Shown: positions 1-7,894 of the stretch, one piece after another
Position numbering within the stretch: the first letter of the stretch is position 1
Layout: every line of letters starts with the position of its first letter
Assembly (NCBI GenBank): GCA_022844575.1
Contig: JALHLL010000050.1
Coordinates: 1-16,140, forward strand
Reading direction: 5' to 3'
DNA: 16,140 nt
DNA from: a bacterium
GTDB taxonomy: Bacteria; Bacteroidota; Ignavibacteria; Kapaibacteriales; UBA961
Program-made: the position numbers and the translations under genes
Notes under the pieces: generated by a model
What the model was told of the DNA's origin: nothing
The model's input: only the letters and a program-made list of their open reading frames with translations
Databases searched by the model: none

Positions 1-519
1 GTCGGTTGCCGCAGCATTTAGGTGGTCGCCACGGAATTGAAAGTAAATACCTGTCATTGCGGGGCGGTATTCTTCTTTCGAGGCTGCAAACACCGTTTTA
101 TCGGCAATAAGGGCTATATATGGCTGAAGAAGTTTTGCTCTCGTTCCTTCGGGAAATTCAGGCATCAGAGGAAATTCTTCCGCATTTACACCTTTCATAC
201 TATACTTACCGAAATTAGTTGCAAGTGTTATATCCATTGTGTTGGAAACTGCTATCTCAACAGTTCCTTCTTGCCCCAATGCTTTAATAATTTCATTAAA
301 GCGTCGAGCCGGAATCAATATTTCACCCTCAGCATCGGTAAAAGCGGGTATGGATGAGGAAATGGTTAATTCTTGGTCGGTTGCCCACATTGTTAATGTG
401 CCGTTTGAAGCGGTGCAATGTATATGCTCAAGAATCGGTAACGTGGATTTTGGCGGAATTGCCGGAATTACACGCGCTACCACTTTCTGCAAATCGCCGA
501 GAGTAACTGAAAATCGCAT
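1..519 (-). CDS. dnaN: DNA polymerase III beta subunit (sliding clamp), N-terminal part
   Basis: This is the processivity clamp that encircles DNA and tethers DNA polymerase III and other replication and repair enzymes. The minus strand reads open from an ATG at 517-519 to the window edge, giving 173 codons of a protein normally about 370 residues long, so only domain 1 and the start of domain 2 are present. Recognisable clamp signatures are the N-terminal MRFSV strand, KSTLPILEHI near residue 24, the domain-1 stretch IPARRFNEIIKAL, and the domain-2 entry FAASKEEYRPAMTGIYFQF followed by AATD at the edge, where clamps continue GHRL. No Shine-Dalgarno sequence is obvious. A TAnnTTTG-type -7 box lies about 38 bases upstream. 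The gene is cut by the window, not visibly broken. Confidence 0.93.
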   Translation of the reverse strand, partial: MRFSVTLGDLQKVVARVIPAIPPKSTLPILEHIHCTASNGTLTMWATDQELTISSSIPAFTDAEGEILIPARRFNEIIKALGQEGTVEIAVSNTMDITLATNFGKYSMKGVNAEEFPLMPEFPEGTRAKLLQPYIALIADKTVFAASKEEYRPAMTGIYFQFRGDHLNAAATD

Positions 520-556
520 TGTATATAACCTTGTTTGATTGAGAAATGAATGTTCG

Positions 557-564
557 CAAAAATA
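557..564 (-). promoter_or_regulatory. Candidate Bacteroidota -7 box for dnaN
   Basis: The minus strand reads TATTTTTG here, matching the Bacteroidota consensus TAnnTTTG, about 38 bases upstream of the dnaN ATG. No clear TTTG -33 element is visible at the right distance. The assignment rests on one box and its position, plus similar boxes upstream of other genes in this window. Confidence 0.35.
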
Positions 565-621
565 CGAGAAAGTTCGCTTTCGGGTTTTACTCTTTGTCGA
601 AAATTTTACAAAATGTTTGTT

Positions 622-2061
622 TTATTTTGCCCAGATAACAAATTGTGTACGTCTGTTTTTTTGTCTTCCTTCTTCGGTATCATTTGTAGCAACCGGTTGT
701 GACATCCCGAAACCTCTTGCACGAAGGCGTTTAGGGTCAATACCGCGTTGTAATAATGCCTGCATTACCGCTTGCGAACGATTTTCGGAAAGTTTCTGAT
801 TATAGTCCTCCGCTCCGACATTATCAGTATGTCCTTGTATCTCAAGACGAAGTTTAGGATAACGTTCCATATATTCAGTAATTTCATCAATGGTTCGTGT
901 TGATTCTTCTCTTAAGGTAGCTTGGGCGAAATCAAAAAATACTCTAGCAGTGATTACATCACCCGTATCCGTAAAGTCGTCGTCACCGAATTGTGATACA
1001 TCGTATTGTCCGCGTGCGTGTAAGGTGTCTAAACGATGGGGGAGATCCAAATCGACAACTACTTTATGTAATCCGTAATATTCGGGCGGGTGATAGGTTA
1101 TGAGGTAATAATTTCTCAAACTGCGATAAATATCTAAAAATACTTTTATAAGTTCTTGTTTGGAATATGCTTTATATGATTTTCCGCCTGTTGCATCGGC
1201 AAGTGCTTCTAAAGTCTCATCTTTGGAATATCCAAATCCGACAGTAAATACTCTTACATGATGTTTTTTTGCCGAATCAACCACGTGACGTACCCTTACT
1301 CTGGAGGCATTATCATCGCCATCGGTAAGGAGTACCAACATTCGCGGTATTTCGGGGGGTTCTTGTTTTAATAGATTGATGGATTGTATGGCGGCATCAA
1401 ACATAGCCGAATAATATCCGAATCCCTCGTCGGCTGTAGAAAGGTATTTGCTTACAATAATATCTTTATCTTTCCAGAGCGGTACTTTTAGGGTAAAATC
1501 GCGGCTGAACGTAGCTATACCTATTCTGTCATCCGGCTTTTTTAAGGAAACAAAAAGCTTCGTTCCTTCTTTGAGGGCATCAAGCACACCCTTCATGGAG
1601 CCGCTATAGTCGGTAGTGAGCATAATGGAATAGGGGATTGTGTCCTTGTCTCCAAATTCTCTTACCTTAAAATCTTTTATCGGTATTGTTTTTTTACCGA
1701 TTTTTTCGGTTATGGAGGTAAAGTACTTTGAATTTTCCGCATAGGGCGGAGCCATATTTGTAATGAAATTGCCTGTGGTATCATAAACCCTTGAGAATAT
1801 TCTTATCTCTTCGGGATACTTATCGGTTTCAAATTTGTAAATATCGAATACTACGCTGTTCACATCTGCGGAATCAATGTGTTTTGTACCGGAAAGAAGT
1901 AGCTTCGGTTTTTCGGAACCGTCACGCATTTGTTGTTGCAAATCAAATCCGCTTGGTAATTGTTTGGAACCTCCGCATGAACTCCATACTATGGTTAAGC
2001 ATAATGCCACGCATAAAAGGAGAGGTATGCGAACGTGAAAGTAACAAAAGCTATTGTTCAT
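622..2061 (-). CDS. Outer-membrane lipoprotein with von Willebrand A and OmpA peptidoglycan-binding domains
   Basis: 479 residues. A hydrophobic signal (about residues 11-25) ends in WSSC with Cys29 as the likely lipidation site, although Trp at -3 is unusual. A VWA domain spans about 145-315 with an intact MIDAS: DYSGS at 151-155 (DxSxS) and the LTDGD Asp at about 247. Residues 372-478 form an OmpA/MotB-type domain with the family signature GHTDNVG at 410-416, an N-x-x-LSE-x-R helix, and the closing GRQKNRR at 465-471. The protein is probably anchored in the outer membrane by lipid, grips peptidoglycan by the OmpA domain, and presents a metal-dependent adhesion or complex-assembly module in the periplasm. 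The partner is unknown. The ATG at 2059-2061 has no good ribosome site. A terminator separates it from the upstream sigma gene, so it probably has its own promoter. Confidence 0.85.
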   Translation of the reverse strand: MNNSFCYFHVRIPLLLCVALCLTIVWSSCGGSKQLPSGFDLQQQMRDGSEKPKLLLSGTKHIDSADVNSVVFDIYKFETDKYPEEIRIFSRVYDTTGNFITNMAPPYAENSKYFTSITEKIGKKTIPIKDFKVREFGDKDTIPYSIMLTTDYSGSMKGVLDALKEGTKLFVSLKKPDDRIGIATFSRDFTLKVPLWKDKDIIVSKYLSTADEGFGYYSAMFDAAIQSINLLKQEPPEIPRMLVLLTDGDDNASRVRVRHVVDSAKKHHVRVFTVGFGYSKDETLEALADATGGKSYKAYSKQELIKVFLDIYRSLRNYYLITYHPPEYYGLHKVVVDLDLPHRLDTLHARGQYDVSQFGDDDFTDTGDVITARVFFDFAQATLREESTRTIDEITEYMERYPKLRLEIQGHTDNVGAEDYNQKLSENRSQAVMQALLQRGIDPKRLRARGFGMSQPVATNDTEEGRQKNRRTQFVIWAK

Positions 2062-2181
2062 ATATGTGGTTCCATTGTAATTACGGTACGCTCGGATGAC
2101 GGAATAGAATGGTTTTTCTTTTCGGGGTTACTTACCGTTTTTTGTGCTATTGTGAAACGTTTGTTCCAATGTGAATCAATG

Positions 2182-2235
2182 CTGACACATCAGGTCATTT
2201 TCGAGAATTGCGGACTTCATCATAATCTGACACAT
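2182..2235. repeat. Pair of 9-bp direct repeats upstream of the VWA-OmpA gene
   Basis: CTGACACAT occurs at 2182-2190 and again at 2227-2235, in the same orientation and 45 bases apart, close to four DNA turns. Both lie in the leader or promoter region of the VWA-OmpA gene. They could be a regulator binding pair. Chance cannot be excluded for nine bases. Confidence 0.3.
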
Positions 2236-2246
2236 TTGTTTGTCAA
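2219..2246 (-). promoter_or_regulatory. Candidate sigma-70-like promoter for the VWA-OmpA gene
   Basis: On the minus strand TTGACA (2241-2246) is followed after 16 bases by TATGAT (2219-2224), close to the classic -35/-10 pair. It lies about 160 bases upstream of the VWA-OmpA ATG and downstream of the terminator of the preceding sigma gene, which is where a promoter is needed. One copy of the CTGACACAT repeat lies between the two boxes. Bacteroidota primary sigma factors usually prefer a different motif, so confidence is low. Confidence 0.3.
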
Positions 2247-2291
2247 ATCGGCAGGAGTAGTGGCAGAGATAGGATAATGGGTTTTATTCAT

Positions 2292-2328
2292 AAAAAAAGC
2301 CCGACGAGTTTTGTTCCCGACGGGCTTT
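2292..2328 (-). terminator. Rho-independent terminator after the ECF sigma gene
   Basis: AAAGCCCG (2296-2303) pairs with CGGGCTTT (2321-2328). Two further C-G pairs lie inside beyond one mismatch, and the loop is about 11 bases. On the minus strand the stem is followed by seven T residues. It lies just past the sigma gene stop codon and should end that transcript. The plus strand also has a short T tract after the stem, so it may work in both directions. Confidence 0.85.
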
Positions 2329-2349
2329 CAATTTTTATCGATGATCGAG

Positions 2350-2931
2350 TTATGCTGCCATTGCGCTCTCATCGTAGTTTTCATTGATTGTAAGATATAA
2401 ATCTTTTAGCTTTTTACGAAGGTGCAAAACTGCATAGCGTTTACGCGCTAATAAAGTATTGATGTTTACACCATTTTCTTCCGACATTTCACGGAATGAA
2501 ACGCCCTCAAACTCATTCTTCACAAATACTTCTCTTTGTTCCGCCGGTAATTCGGCCAGTCCTGCAAGTACTGCTTCCCAAATTGTTTTGCGTGTTAACT
2601 CTGTGTCAGGGCTATTGGTTAGGTCGCCGATGAAATTTTCAAAGGAATCATAACCATCCTCAATTTGCCCGGGTGTTTGCATATCCGAAAATGTTTCCGC
2701 ACGTTTTTTTCTGTACGAATCTATAATACGATTACGAACTGCCGTGAATACCCATGATGCAATGTTTTCAATAGGTCTTTGTACTGAGGCCGATGCTGCA
2801 AGTACATTAGCGAAAACGTCTTGCAAAATATCTTCCGCCTCTTCCTGTGTACGGACGCGTTGACGGATAAAACCGAGAAATTTTTTGCGATCCGTTCTAA
2901 ACAGATGCTCGATTTGCAATGCCAAATCCAT
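2350..2931 (-). CDS. ECF-type RNA polymerase sigma factor
   Basis: 193 residues, a usual length for an extracytoplasmic-function sigma factor. Region 2 covers about residues 12-78, with EEAEDILQDVFANVL at 30-44 (core-binding helix) and ASWVFTAVRNRIIDSYRKKR at 58-77 (-10 recognition). Region 4 covers about 122-175, with LAELPAEQREVFV and the helix-turn-helix GVSFREMSEENGVNINTL. The intervening linker is acidic and long. Start choice: the longest reading begins at a TTG at 2949, but the ATG at 2929-2931 is preceded by a very good Shine-Dalgarno AAAGGAG with an 8-base spacer, and that motif lies inside the TTG-initiated reading, so ATG is preferred. No adjacent anti-sigma gene is seen. Downstream, after a terminator, is an envelope VWA-OmpA protein, a conceivable target. 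The promoter specificity is unknown. Confidence 0.9.
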   Translation of the reverse strand: MDLALQIEHLFRTDRKKFLGFIRQRVRTQEEAEDILQDVFANVLAASASVQRPIENIASWVFTAVRNRIIDSYRKKRAETFSDMQTPGQIEDGYDSFENFIGDLTNSPDTELTRKTIWEAVLAGLAELPAEQREVFVKNEFEGVSFREMSEENGVNINTLLARKRYAVLHLRKKLKDLYLTINENYDESAMAA

Positions 2932-2939
2932 AAAATTAA

Positions 2940-2946
2940 CTCCTTT
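2940..2946 (-). promoter_or_regulatory. Strong Shine-Dalgarno site deciding the ECF sigma start
   Basis: The minus strand reads AAAGGAG, then eight bases, then ATG at 2931. This is the best ribosome binding site in the window, where most genes have none that is obvious. It argues for a 193-residue product over the longer TTG-initiated one. Confidence 0.75.
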
Positions 2947-2956
2947 CAATGTGATT

Positions 2957-3055
2957 GTGCGTTGGTAATGTAAACCCCCGATAACGCACGGCCATCACTG
3001 CCATAACCCCGGCAAGGGAAAAATAGTGGGAGATGTTACAGCAGAAGCAGTGATG
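2957..3055 (-). promoter_or_regulatory. Hairpin-rich 5' leader of the ECF sigma gene
   Basis: Two inverted repeats lie in tandem upstream of the sigma gene. GTGCGTT (2957-2963) pairs perfectly with AACGCAC (2983-2989). CATCACTGC (2993-3001) pairs perfectly with GCAGTGATG (3047-3055) across 45 bases. The interval is C/G-rich in an otherwise AT-rich intergenic region. If transcribed, it would form two neighbouring stems ending 10 bases before the Shine-Dalgarno site. That arrangement suits a structured regulatory leader, or operator sites in DNA. It matches no riboswitch class I can recognise. Confidence 0.4.
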
Positions 3056-3473
3056 CAATAAGCACAATCCTTTATAATATTTGTGGTTCTTGTATAATGA
3101 CACATAAACGGTGTCTAAGGTTTCATTCTATTAAAAAAAAACTTCGTTTGCCATTCTGACAGTATCCATATTCCCAATCGAATATATAAGTACTATAAGG
3201 ATTTCTGTGCCAAACTTTTTGGAATGCAAACCGATAACATTTTTTAACTACGCACATTGCACTACGAAATTACGGCAAGTTTTCGGATTGATACCCGCGA
3301 ACATATGACTTATGTATATATTTTTTGTTAAGAACTGTTATTATCATCATCTTTGGGGCAAATATGATGTTTAACTCTGAGTTTCATGAGTTCTTTCATA
3401 CGAATACCTAATTTTGTATGCTATATTCGTCATCTGCCTTTATGAGAATGTTTTTGCCACTTATAGTAGCTTC
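3056..3473. other. AT-rich intergenic region between divergent genes
   Basis: About 420 bases between the divergently transcribed ECF sigma gene and the VWA membrane protein gene. It must carry promoters for both. I see a TAATTTTG box at 3409-3416, a short inverted repeat GACAC/GTGTC at 3099-3115, and CCAAA/TTTGG at 3210-3222, both too small to interpret. No convincing gene, RNA or mobile element is visible. Confidence 0.6.
3409..3416 (+). promoter_or_regulatory. Candidate Bacteroidota -7 box for the VWA membrane protein gene
   Basis: TAATTTTG matches TAnnTTTG and lies 57 bases upstream of the chosen ATG at 3474. It overlaps the TTG at 3414 that would begin the longest reading frame. If this box is real, transcription starts downstream of that TTG, which supports the shorter protein. 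Confidence 0.4.
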
Positions 3474-5642
3474 ATGAATTCATATGCACTCGGGCTTGCC
3501 GGCTCATGGTTAGTGTTGTCATTATTGTTAGTGGCAGCTTTTGCCGGAGCATTGTATTATTATCGTCAGACGAATCCACCGATAATGACGGGGCGCAGGA
3601 ATATATTGATAGCATTGCGTACTATAGCATTATGGTTATTGCTTTTTGCTTTATTCGAACCCGTGCTTACTCTTGTGCGTTCATCGAATGATAATCCGAA
3701 GGCAATAGTACTTTTGGATGATTCGCGTTCGATGATCATACCCGATAAAACGGGTGATAGGCGAGAACAAATGCGCTCGGTGCTTTCGGCTAACGATTAT
3801 TTTAACGGTATAGAAAAACATTTCGCCTCATTTGCCGAGAAAACATTTCTGCAAAAGAGGGAAGAGATTGACTCATTGAAGTTTGGTGGTGAGCTTACCG
3901 ATATATCAAAGGCATTGCGTTGGTCATCCGATAGAACAAGAGAAGAGAATGTTCAGGCAATAGTAATGATGTCAGATGGGAACTTTACCGCAGGTAATAA
4001 CCCCTTATACGATGCCGAACGCCTTGCCTTGCCTTTATATATTGTAGGTATAGGCGATACATCGGAACCGCGAGATATGGCGATACAGCCGATTATAATG
4101 AATGAGTATGGGTATATAGGAAAATCGGTACCCGTTTCCATTACGGTAAAATCAGTCGGTTATAATAAATCGGCAGATATTGTTTTATCGGATAATGGAA
4201 AGGAAATTGCCAGGCAAAATATACAATTCACTAATGCACAGCAAAATTATTCGGCACAATTTACCTATACTCCAACGGAAAAAGGTACTCATAAATTAAC
4301 TGCCTTCATTGCGGAACAAGAAGGCGAAATGACTGCAAAAAACAATTCGGCGCATGAATTTATTAATGTTGAGGAGTTTAAGAGAAAAACAGTAATATTT
4401 GCCGGTGCACCTAATCCCGATTTATCGTTTATACGCCGTATTCTTGAAAAAGAAGAAGGTGCGGAAATTGTTACCTATATACAAAAACAAGGTGCGGAAT
4501 TTTACGATAAACAACCAGACGCAGCAACATTGGCAAATGCACAGGCAATTGTATTTATAGGGTTCCCCATACAGTCAACATCAGTACAAACGCTTAATGC
4601 AATAGAAAAAGAATTAGAACGAGGCAAGCCGCTTTTATTTATTGCAGGATTGAATACCGATTATTCTCGATTAAAACAGTTTGATAAATATTTACCTTTT
4701 ACTACGCTTTCATCGAAACCGCAGGAATTTTCGGTTACTGCCGATATAAAAACATCGGCAATGGCTTCGAGTATTTTTCAATTACAAGGTTCGGAAAATA
4801 CGGATGTATGGAATCGTTTGCCACCACTTTTTCGTACCGAAACATTTGTAAAAGCAAAGCCGGAGGCAAATGTTTTGGCAGGTGCCAAAATGAATTCCAC
4901 CGTTCTGAATGAACCGCTTATTATTTCGAGAACATTACAAAATTCCAAAAGTCTTGCCATATTGGGTTATGGTCTGTATCGCTGGAAACTACTCGGTCAG
5001 GCGGCGGATATATCGAAAGGCAAAACGGATGTTCCTGATTTGTTGGAGGCATTTGTTAATAATTCGATGCAATGGCTTACGATTGATAATGATAAAAAAC
5101 GTGTTAGTATAAAACCCGTTAAAAGACGATATGCCGTAGGCGAAAGAATAGAGTTCACGGCTCAGGTTTATGATCCGGCTCTATCGCCTTTGGATAATGC
5201 ACATGTGGAAGTTTCGGTACAAACGACCAAAGGGATAAAAAAAGCAATATTCCAATCGTTAGGAAGCGGGCGTTATGCCGCAAGTATGGAAGCATTTAAG
5301 GCGGGCGATTATTCTTATAAGGGGTCGGCAGCAATTAATAATGAACCGTATGGAACTGATGAGGGACGTTTTTCTGTAGGGGATAATCCTGCCGAGTTCC
5401 AGACACTTACTATGAATAAACGTCTATTAACTGAATTGGCTGAAAGAACGGGCGGAAAATTTTACACGGTTGAGCAAGCAAAAAATATTGAAGACGATAT
5501 AAAAAAACATTCGCGTTTTATGCCTAATACGGTAACAAAAACCGATGAAATTACATTGTGGAACGCCTTATGGCTTTTGGGTATTTCTCTTTTCTGTTTT
5601 TCATTGGAATGGCTTATACGTACACGTTCCCGTTTGGTTTAA
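3474..5642 (+). CDS. BatA-like membrane-anchored von Willebrand A protein
   Basis: 722 residues from the ATG at 3474. Two N-terminal membrane helices (about residues 11-29 and 43-68) are followed directly by a VWA domain with an intact MIDAS: DDSRS at 82-86, Thr142 in GELTDIS, and the MMSDG Asp168. The middle resembles the beta-rich plus amidotransferase-like layout of large bacterial VWA membrane proteins. The C-terminus has one more membrane helix (about 694-712) followed by a basic tail (RTRSRLV). The bulk should face the periplasm. Such proteins are often called BatA-like or DUF4159-type, and their biochemical role is generally unknown. A longer reading starts at TTG 3414, but that codon sits in a probable -7 box. 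trxB follows after 45 bases with no terminator, so the two are probably cotranscribed. Confidence 0.8.
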   Translation: MNSYALGLAGSWLVLSLLLVAAFAGALYYYRQTNPPIMTGRRNILIALRTIALWLLLFALFEPVLTLVRSSNDNPKAIVLLDDSRSMIIPDKTGDRREQMRSVLSANDYFNGIEKHFASFAEKTFLQKREEIDSLKFGGELTDISKALRWSSDRTREENVQAIVMMSDGNFTAGNNPLYDAERLALPLYIVGIGDTSEPRDMAIQPIIMNEYGYIGKSVPVSITVKSVGYNKSADIVLSDNGKEIARQNIQFTNAQQNYSAQFTYTPTEKGTHKLTAFIAEQEGEMTAKNNSAHEFINVEEFKRKTVIFAGAPNPDLSFIRRILEKEEGAEIVTYIQKQGAEFYDKQPDAATLANAQAIVFIGFPIQSTSVQTLNAIEKELERGKPLLFIAGLNTDYSRLKQFDKYLPFTTLSSKPQEFSVTADIKTSAMASSIFQLQGSENTDVWNRLPPLFRTETFVKAKPEANVLAGAKMNSTVLNEPLIISRTLQNSKSLAILGYGLYRWKLLGQAADISKGKTDVPDLLEAFVNNSMQWLTIDNDKKRVSIKPVKRRYAVGERIEFTAQVYDPALSPLDNAHVEVSVQTTKGIKKAIFQSLGSGRYAASMEAFKAGDYSYKGSAAINNEPYGTDEGRFSVGDNPAEFQTLTMNKRLLTELAERTGGKFYTVEQAKNIEDDIKKHSRFMPNTVTKTDEITLWNALWLLGISLFCFSLEWLIRTRSRLV

Positions 5643-5687
5643 TCGTCATAGAAACTCTACTCTCATTTTGTCATTGAAAGGAATAGC

Positions 5688-6644
5688 ATGTCTGTTCATA
5701 AACAGGTTATTATCATCGGGTCGGGTCCTGCCGGTTTTACGGCAGCTTTATATGCGTCGCGCGCGCGCCTTAATGTTGCGGTTTTTGAAGGGGAGCAACC
5801 GGGTGGGCAGTTAACGATTACTACCGAGGTGGAAAATTATCCGGGTTTCGAGCATGGTATTATGGGTCCGGAAATGATGGAGGTATTCAGAAAACAAGCA
5901 CAACGTTTTGGTGCAGAGTCAATTTATGAGACCATATCGGAAGTGAATTTTTCCGAAAGACCTTTTAGCGTAAAAACGGATAGGGGTAATGAGTTTACTG
6001 CCGATGCTGTGATTATAGCCACCGGAGCAAGAGCCAAGCTATTAGGTACAAAGGGTGAAGATACGTATATGGGGTACGGTGTTTCTGCTTGTGCTACATG
6101 TGATGGCTTCTTTTTCCGCAATCAGCATGTATATGTAGTTGGCGGAGGCGATACTGCTATGGAAGAAGCAAATTATTTGACACGTTTTGCAAGCAAAGTT
6201 ACATTATTACATAGGCGCGATGAATTCCGGGCTTCTAAAATTATGACCGAACGAGCGCATAAAAATCCGAAAATTGATTTTATGACAAATACGGTTATTG
6301 AGGAATTTATAGGCGAGGAATTACCAAGCGGCTTGCGTAAGTTAACATCATTACGTTTGCATAATGTATTAACATCCGAATATACCTTTGTACCGGCGGA
6401 CGGTTGTTTTATTGCAATCGGGCATGAGCCGAATACGAAACTGTTTAAAGGAATGCTTGATATGGATTCGACCGGTTATATAATTACACGCGGAAAATCG
6501 AGCTATACAAATATTGAGGGTGTATTTGCCTGCGGCGATGCCCAAGATAGCGTATATAGGCAAGCAGTTACGGCAGCAGGTTCGGGGTGTATGGCGGCTA
6601 TTGATACTGAACGTTGGCTGGAGCTGCAAGCACATCACCATTAA
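5688..6644 (+). CDS. trxB: Thioredoxin reductase (NADPH, FAD)
   Basis: 318 residues, the standard length. It transfers electrons from NADPH through FAD and a redox-active disulfide to thioredoxin in the cytoplasm. FAD-binding GSGPAG lies at 11-16, ENYPGF at 49-54, and the redox centre CATC at 135-138. The NADPH-binding GGGDTA is at 152-157, with HRRDEFRA at 175-182 carrying the Arg pair that recognises the NADPH phosphate. The C-terminal FAD motif is GVFACGDA at 278-285. All key residues are present. An AAAGGA ribosome site precedes the ATG by five bases. It lies 45 bases after the VWA membrane protein gene and 47 bases before a membrane glycosyltransferase-like gene, all on the same strand. 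The protein ends in three histidines, a curiosity without clear meaning. Confidence 0.97.
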   Translation: MSVHKQVIIIGSGPAGFTAALYASRARLNVAVFEGEQPGGQLTITTEVENYPGFEHGIMGPEMMEVFRKQAQRFGAESIYETISEVNFSERPFSVKTDRGNEFTADAVIIATGARAKLLGTKGEDTYMGYGVSACATCDGFFFRNQHVYVVGGGDTAMEEANYLTRFASKVTLLHRRDEFRASKIMTERAHKNPKIDFMTNTVIEEFIGEELPSGLRKLTSLRLHNVLTSEYTFVPADGCFIAIGHEPNTKLFKGMLDMDSTGYIITRGKSSYTNIEGVFACGDAQDSVYRQAVTAAGSGCMAAIDTERWLELQAHHH

Positions 6645-6691
6645 ATTTTTTTGCAATAAGACAGACTATATTCCGATTCGCAGGCTGTATA

Positions 6692-7894
6692 ATGTTTCGA
6701 AACAAGGGTACATTATCATATATACCGATTATTATTCTTGTGGGGATAATAATGCGTTGTGTAGTCGCATTCGGAGTGCCAAAGTACTATGCGCCCGATG
6801 AACAACCACACTTTAAGTATATTAATTATATAACAGAGAATAAGTCGCTTCCTGTTTCATACTCCAGAACAGATGCAGCGACGAATGATTGGGAATATTA
6901 TCAGCCGCCATTGTACTATAGTATGATGGCGGTTTTTACAATTATCCCTTCAGAAAATGTACAATTCTATATTGTTAGATTACTTTCCATTGTAATGTAT
7001 GGTGTAGCGGCTTTTTTTGTATTAAAGTTGACAAAAAAGTATAACTATGATTACAACCTTCAGATAATTGTACAGACTATTTTTGCATTTTTACCCTCTT
7101 ATGTCTTTATATCTTCAGTAATAAATAATGATAATTTATTAAACACAATAGCGATTATTACAATCTTTTATACACTATTTCCCTTAAAGAAATACAGGAA
7201 TAGTTTTGTTGGCGGATTATTGGGTTTGGCTACGCTCACTAAAATGAGTGCTATTGTATTGTATGCTTTTGTTGTTACTTATTACGTAATTGAGATTGTC
7301 AAAAAAAGAAAATCCATTCGTGAATTGCTCATCGTGATTTTATGGGCGAGTATATTTTCTTTTCCCCTGTTCTATAGAAACCTGATTCTATACGGCTCGC
7401 CGATGGGTGATACGGGTGTTAATATACCTTATCAATGGCCTAATATTATCAATGCAACTAAGGTTATTTTGTGGGTTCTTAATCATAGTTTTATTGGAGT
7501 TATCGGGATACATAATCAAATATGGTCTCGTATGACATATTGCACTGATATAGTTTTTATTATTGGTATGGTAGGTAATTTGTTGTATTATGTTAAGCAA
7601 AAAATGACCATTAAAACTGATATGAAGGAAGTTCTTTTATCGTATCTACCATATATAAGTATGGTAACCATTAATTTTATAATGGTGTATAGTGCAGGTT
7701 ATTTATATGCGCAATCTCAAGGACGTTTTCTTTTTGTCTCATTGCTTCCGATAGCTTTATGCATTGCCTTCGGCTATTCTTTTCTTATAAAGCAATATAA
7801 TATTAATAGAACATTTGTGGCAGGGTCAGTAGCAGCAATTATGATAATACATGCCGGCATCTTGTTTTATGAATTATCTTCTCTGAACCATTAA
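6692..7894 (+). CDS. Multi-pass membrane protein, GT-C glycosyltransferase / DUF2142-like
   Basis: 400 residues, mostly hydrophobic, with roughly ten membrane helices. The first helix (about 9-28) is followed by a periplasmic loop with PDEQPHFKYI at 35-44, and EYYQPPLYYS follows near residue 70. The PDE-x-x-HF and QPPLYY pair is typical of the DUF2142 and ArnT/GT39-like families, where the acidic residues lie at the active site of lipid-linked sugar transferases. Substrate and product cannot be read from sequence. The longest reading starts at a TTG inside trxB (6614), so the ATG at 6692 is preferred. The gene is clearly more AT-rich than trxB (several 60-base lines are near 20-27% G+C), partly explained by hydrophobic codons. 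Its 3' end overlaps the remnant end of the convergent adaptor gene by 21 bases. Confidence 0.72.
   Translation: MFRNKGTLSYIPIIILVGIIMRCVVAFGVPKYYAPDEQPHFKYINYITENKSLPVSYSRTDAATNDWEYYQPPLYYSMMAVFTIIPSENVQFYIVRLLSIVMYGVAAFFVLKLTKKYNYDYNLQIIVQTIFAFLPSYVFISSVINNDNLLNTIAIITIFYTLFPLKKYRNSFVGGLLGLATLTKMSAIVLYAFVVTYYVIEIVKKRKSIRELLIVILWASIFSFPLFYRNLILYGSPMGDTGVNIPYQWPNIINATKVILWVLNHSFIGVIGIHNQIWSRMTYCTDIVFIIGMVGNLLYYVKQKMTIKTDMKEVLLSYLPYISMVTINFIMVYSAGYLYAQSQGRFLFVSLLPIALCIAFGYSFLIKQYNINRTFVAGSVAAIMIIHAGILFYELSSLNH

Noticed and set aside
550..600. Terminator for the VWA-OmpA gene downstream of its stop
   Set aside because: Only a 5-bp GAAAG/CTTTC stem with a four-base loop is visible, overlapping the candidate dnaN promoter. 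It is too weak to call.
2991..3055. Cobalamin or other known riboswitch in the sigma leader
   Set aside because: The CACTGCC and GGGAAA bits recall cobalamin elements, but the order and the B12-box do not fit, and the gene is not a cobalamin-related one.
3097..3159. Tiny plus-strand reading frame of 20 codons with a basic, leucine-rich product in the intergenic region
   Set aside because: It has no ribosome site and no recognisable similarity, and overlaps a small inverted repeat. A frame this short is expected by chance in AT-rich sequence.
6621..6644. Triple histidine end of thioredoxin reductase as a purification tag
   Set aside because: Three histidines at a natural C-terminus occur by chance, and there is no vector-like flanking sequence.
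6614..6691. Longer N-terminus of the GT-C-like protein starting at TTG inside trxB
   Set aside because: The extension overlaps the trxB 3' end and has no ribosome site. The ATG at 6692 begins just before the first membrane helix, as expected.
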